Assembly: GCA_023250795.1 (NCBI GenBank)
Contig: JAHFAB010000102.1
Span: 1 to 5,756 of the forward strand
Reading direction: 5' to 3'
Source of the DNA: Bacteriovoracaceae bacterium
Lineage (GTDB): Bacteria > Bdellovibrionota > UBA1018
Length of the DNA: 5,756 bases
Part shown: positions 5,164 to 5,756 of the stretch, in pieces
Position numbering within the stretch: position 1 is the first letter of the stretch
Layout of the letters: every line of letters starts with the position of its first letter
Notes under the pieces: model-generated
The model's database searches: none
What the model saw: the letters and a program-made list of their open reading frames with translations, nothing else
Told to the model about the DNA's origin: nothing
Translations under genes and position numbers: made by a program

Positions 5164-5183
5164 GGAAATTAACTGGTATTTCC
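5164..5183 (-). repeat. Second inverted repeat in the flgM-flgN gap
   Basis: GGAAAT (5183-5178) and ATTTCC (5169-5164) flank an 8-nt loop, beginning directly after the flgM stop codon and ending one base before the SD hairpin. Together the two stems fill almost all of the 42-nt gap. There is no U-tract, so it is unlikely to be a terminator. It may stabilise the 3' end of flgM mRNA or space the regulatory hairpin. Confidence 0.5.
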
Positions 5184-5510
5184 TTACTCTAAATCCTGAG
5201 TTTGGATATGTTCATCTACCAGTCGATCCGCAATTGCACCTGCATCAACCTTATATTTTCCATCTGAAATTTTCTTTTTTAACTCTGCTATTTTTTGTTC
5301 ACGAACATCTGGAGCCGACGCCGCGGCTTCTTTGGCTTTAGAAAATTCTTTCGCTCGAGTTGAAATCTGAGCAGTTGCTCCATCATTCGCCTGTCCTTGA
5401 TGAGCCGTTTGAGCCTTCTTTTCTTTTATAGCACGAAGCCGTTCCGCATGACTTGTTCCGGATACTTCTGTGCTTTGAACTGAATTACTGCTGCTCTGAT
5501 TTACTTTCAT
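5184..5510 (-). CDS. flgM: Anti-sigma-28 factor FlgM
   Basis: This 108-residue polar protein binds and inhibits the flagellar sigma factor FliA until it is exported through the finished hook. The conserved C-terminal block is clear: PDVREQKIAELKKKISDGKY (residues 67-86) then KVDAGAIADRLVDEHI (87-102), the sigma-binding helices. The N-terminal half is low-complexity and rich in S, Q, A and K, fitting the disordered export-competent part. ATG 5510 is chosen because GGAGG (within GGAGGTCC) ends five nt upstream. An in-frame ATG at 5531 would add seven residues but has no SD and lies deeper in flgJ. The start overlaps the end of flgJ by 26 nt, so the two are co-transcribed and probably coupled. 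fliA itself is not in the window. Confidence 0.93.
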   Translation of the reverse strand: MKVNQSSSNSVQSTEVSGTSHAERLRAIKEKKAQTAHQGQANDGATAQISTRAKEFSKAKEAAASAPDVREQKIAELKKKISDGKYKVDAGAIADRLVDEHIQTQDLE

Positions 5511-5756
5511 TTGGACCTCCGACGCTCTCATGAGGCAAAGCCTTATTGCCCCTCTCTAAATTGTATCGTTGAGATTGAAGATAGGCAATGATTTGATCTT
5601 TCAAACCCAGCCCAGAGTTATGGGCAGCTTTTGCCGCCATTTCTGAATCCAACATCCCTCGATAAATCCCCGTAGCAGGAGACTCTAGATCCATATCATT
5701 TTTTGGAACCGTTTGCCTCATCACTTTCATGAGGTAATCCAAAAACATCTGCTCCA
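5485..5756 (-). CDS. flgJ: Rod-binding protein, FlgJ N-terminal type (3' part; 5' end outside window)
   Basis: About 90 C-terminal residues are visible, entering from the right edge in the frame E-Q-M-F-L-D-Y-L. The pattern EQMFLDYLMKVMRQTVPKND, then ATGIYRGMLDSEMAAKAA and SGLGLKDQIIAYL, matches the single rod-binding domain of FlgJ-like proteins, which cap rod assembly in the periplasm. After this domain come only about 30 polar residues and a stop, so the muramidase domain found at the C-terminus of enteric FlgJ is absent, as in many non-enteric bacteria. The gene continues upstream, so ATG 5748 is an internal Met, not the start. It overlaps flgM by 26 nt and heads the visible part of the operon. 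Confidence 0.88.
   Translation of the reverse strand, partial: EQMFLDYLMKVMRQTVPKNDMDLESPATGIYRGMLDSEMAAKAAHNSGLGLKDQIIAYLQSQRYNLERGNKALPHESVGGPNESKSEQQ

Noticed and set aside
5511..5531. Upstream ATG 5531 as the flgM start
   Set aside because: It has no SD and lies deeper in flgJ; the ATG at 5510 has a strong GGAGG at good spacing.
1..5756. CRISPR arrays, tRNA/rRNA genes, insertion sequences or transposase remnants
   Set aside because: No spaced direct-repeat series, cloverleaf-like segment or transposase motif was seen on either strand by eye.

Overview
The window is a late flagellar gene cluster read entirely from the minus strand (right to left). It carries the hook-filament junction genes together with the CsrA/FliW regulatory pair, and is followed by a HEPN/MNT toxin-antitoxin pair and the start of an unrecognised secreted protein. 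Base composition is moderately AT-rich. FlgK, FlgL and FlgM, and the order flgJ-flgM-flgN-flgK-flgL-csrA-fliW, look like those of flagellated delta-proteobacterial lineages. Bdellovibrionota is my best guess from the style of FlgK and FlgL, but this was not tested by any search.

Layout in transcription order. At 5756-5485 is the 3' part of a rod-binding FlgJ-type protein. It overlaps flgM (5510-5184), the anti-sigma-28 factor. A 42-nt gap packed with two inverted repeats leads to flgN (5141-4629), the export chaperone, then flgK (4625-3198) and flgL (3184-2213), the two junction proteins. A 95-nt gap rich in GGA motifs precedes csrA (2117-1893). A nested, U-tailed terminator-like hairpin separates csrA from fliW (1826-1254). 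Only 3 nt after fliW comes a hepT-like HEPN RNase gene (1250-804), overlapped by its mntA-like nucleotidyltransferase antitoxin gene (814-488). The left end holds the N-terminal 121 codons of a Sec-secreted protein (364-1, cut by the window edge), preceded by a good sigma-70-like promoter and an oddly frame-shifted SD-ATG.

How the genes could work together. FlgM holds back the filament sigma factor until the hook is finished. FlgN escorts FlgK and FlgL to the export gate. In other bacteria CsrA represses flagellin translation and FliW relieves this as flagellin is exported. The most interesting non-coding feature is a perfect 7-bp inverted repeat that presents the flgN Shine-Dalgarno in its 5-nt loop, which is the geometry of a CsrA site. 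This suggests that CsrA made from this operon may also control the operon's own junction-protein module. Other points worth attention are the GGA cluster upstream of csrA, a possible translation-sensitive terminator between csrA and fliW, the toxin-antitoxin pair abutting fliW with a palindrome at the seam, and the possible TA-repeat frame switch at the start of the secreted-protein gene.
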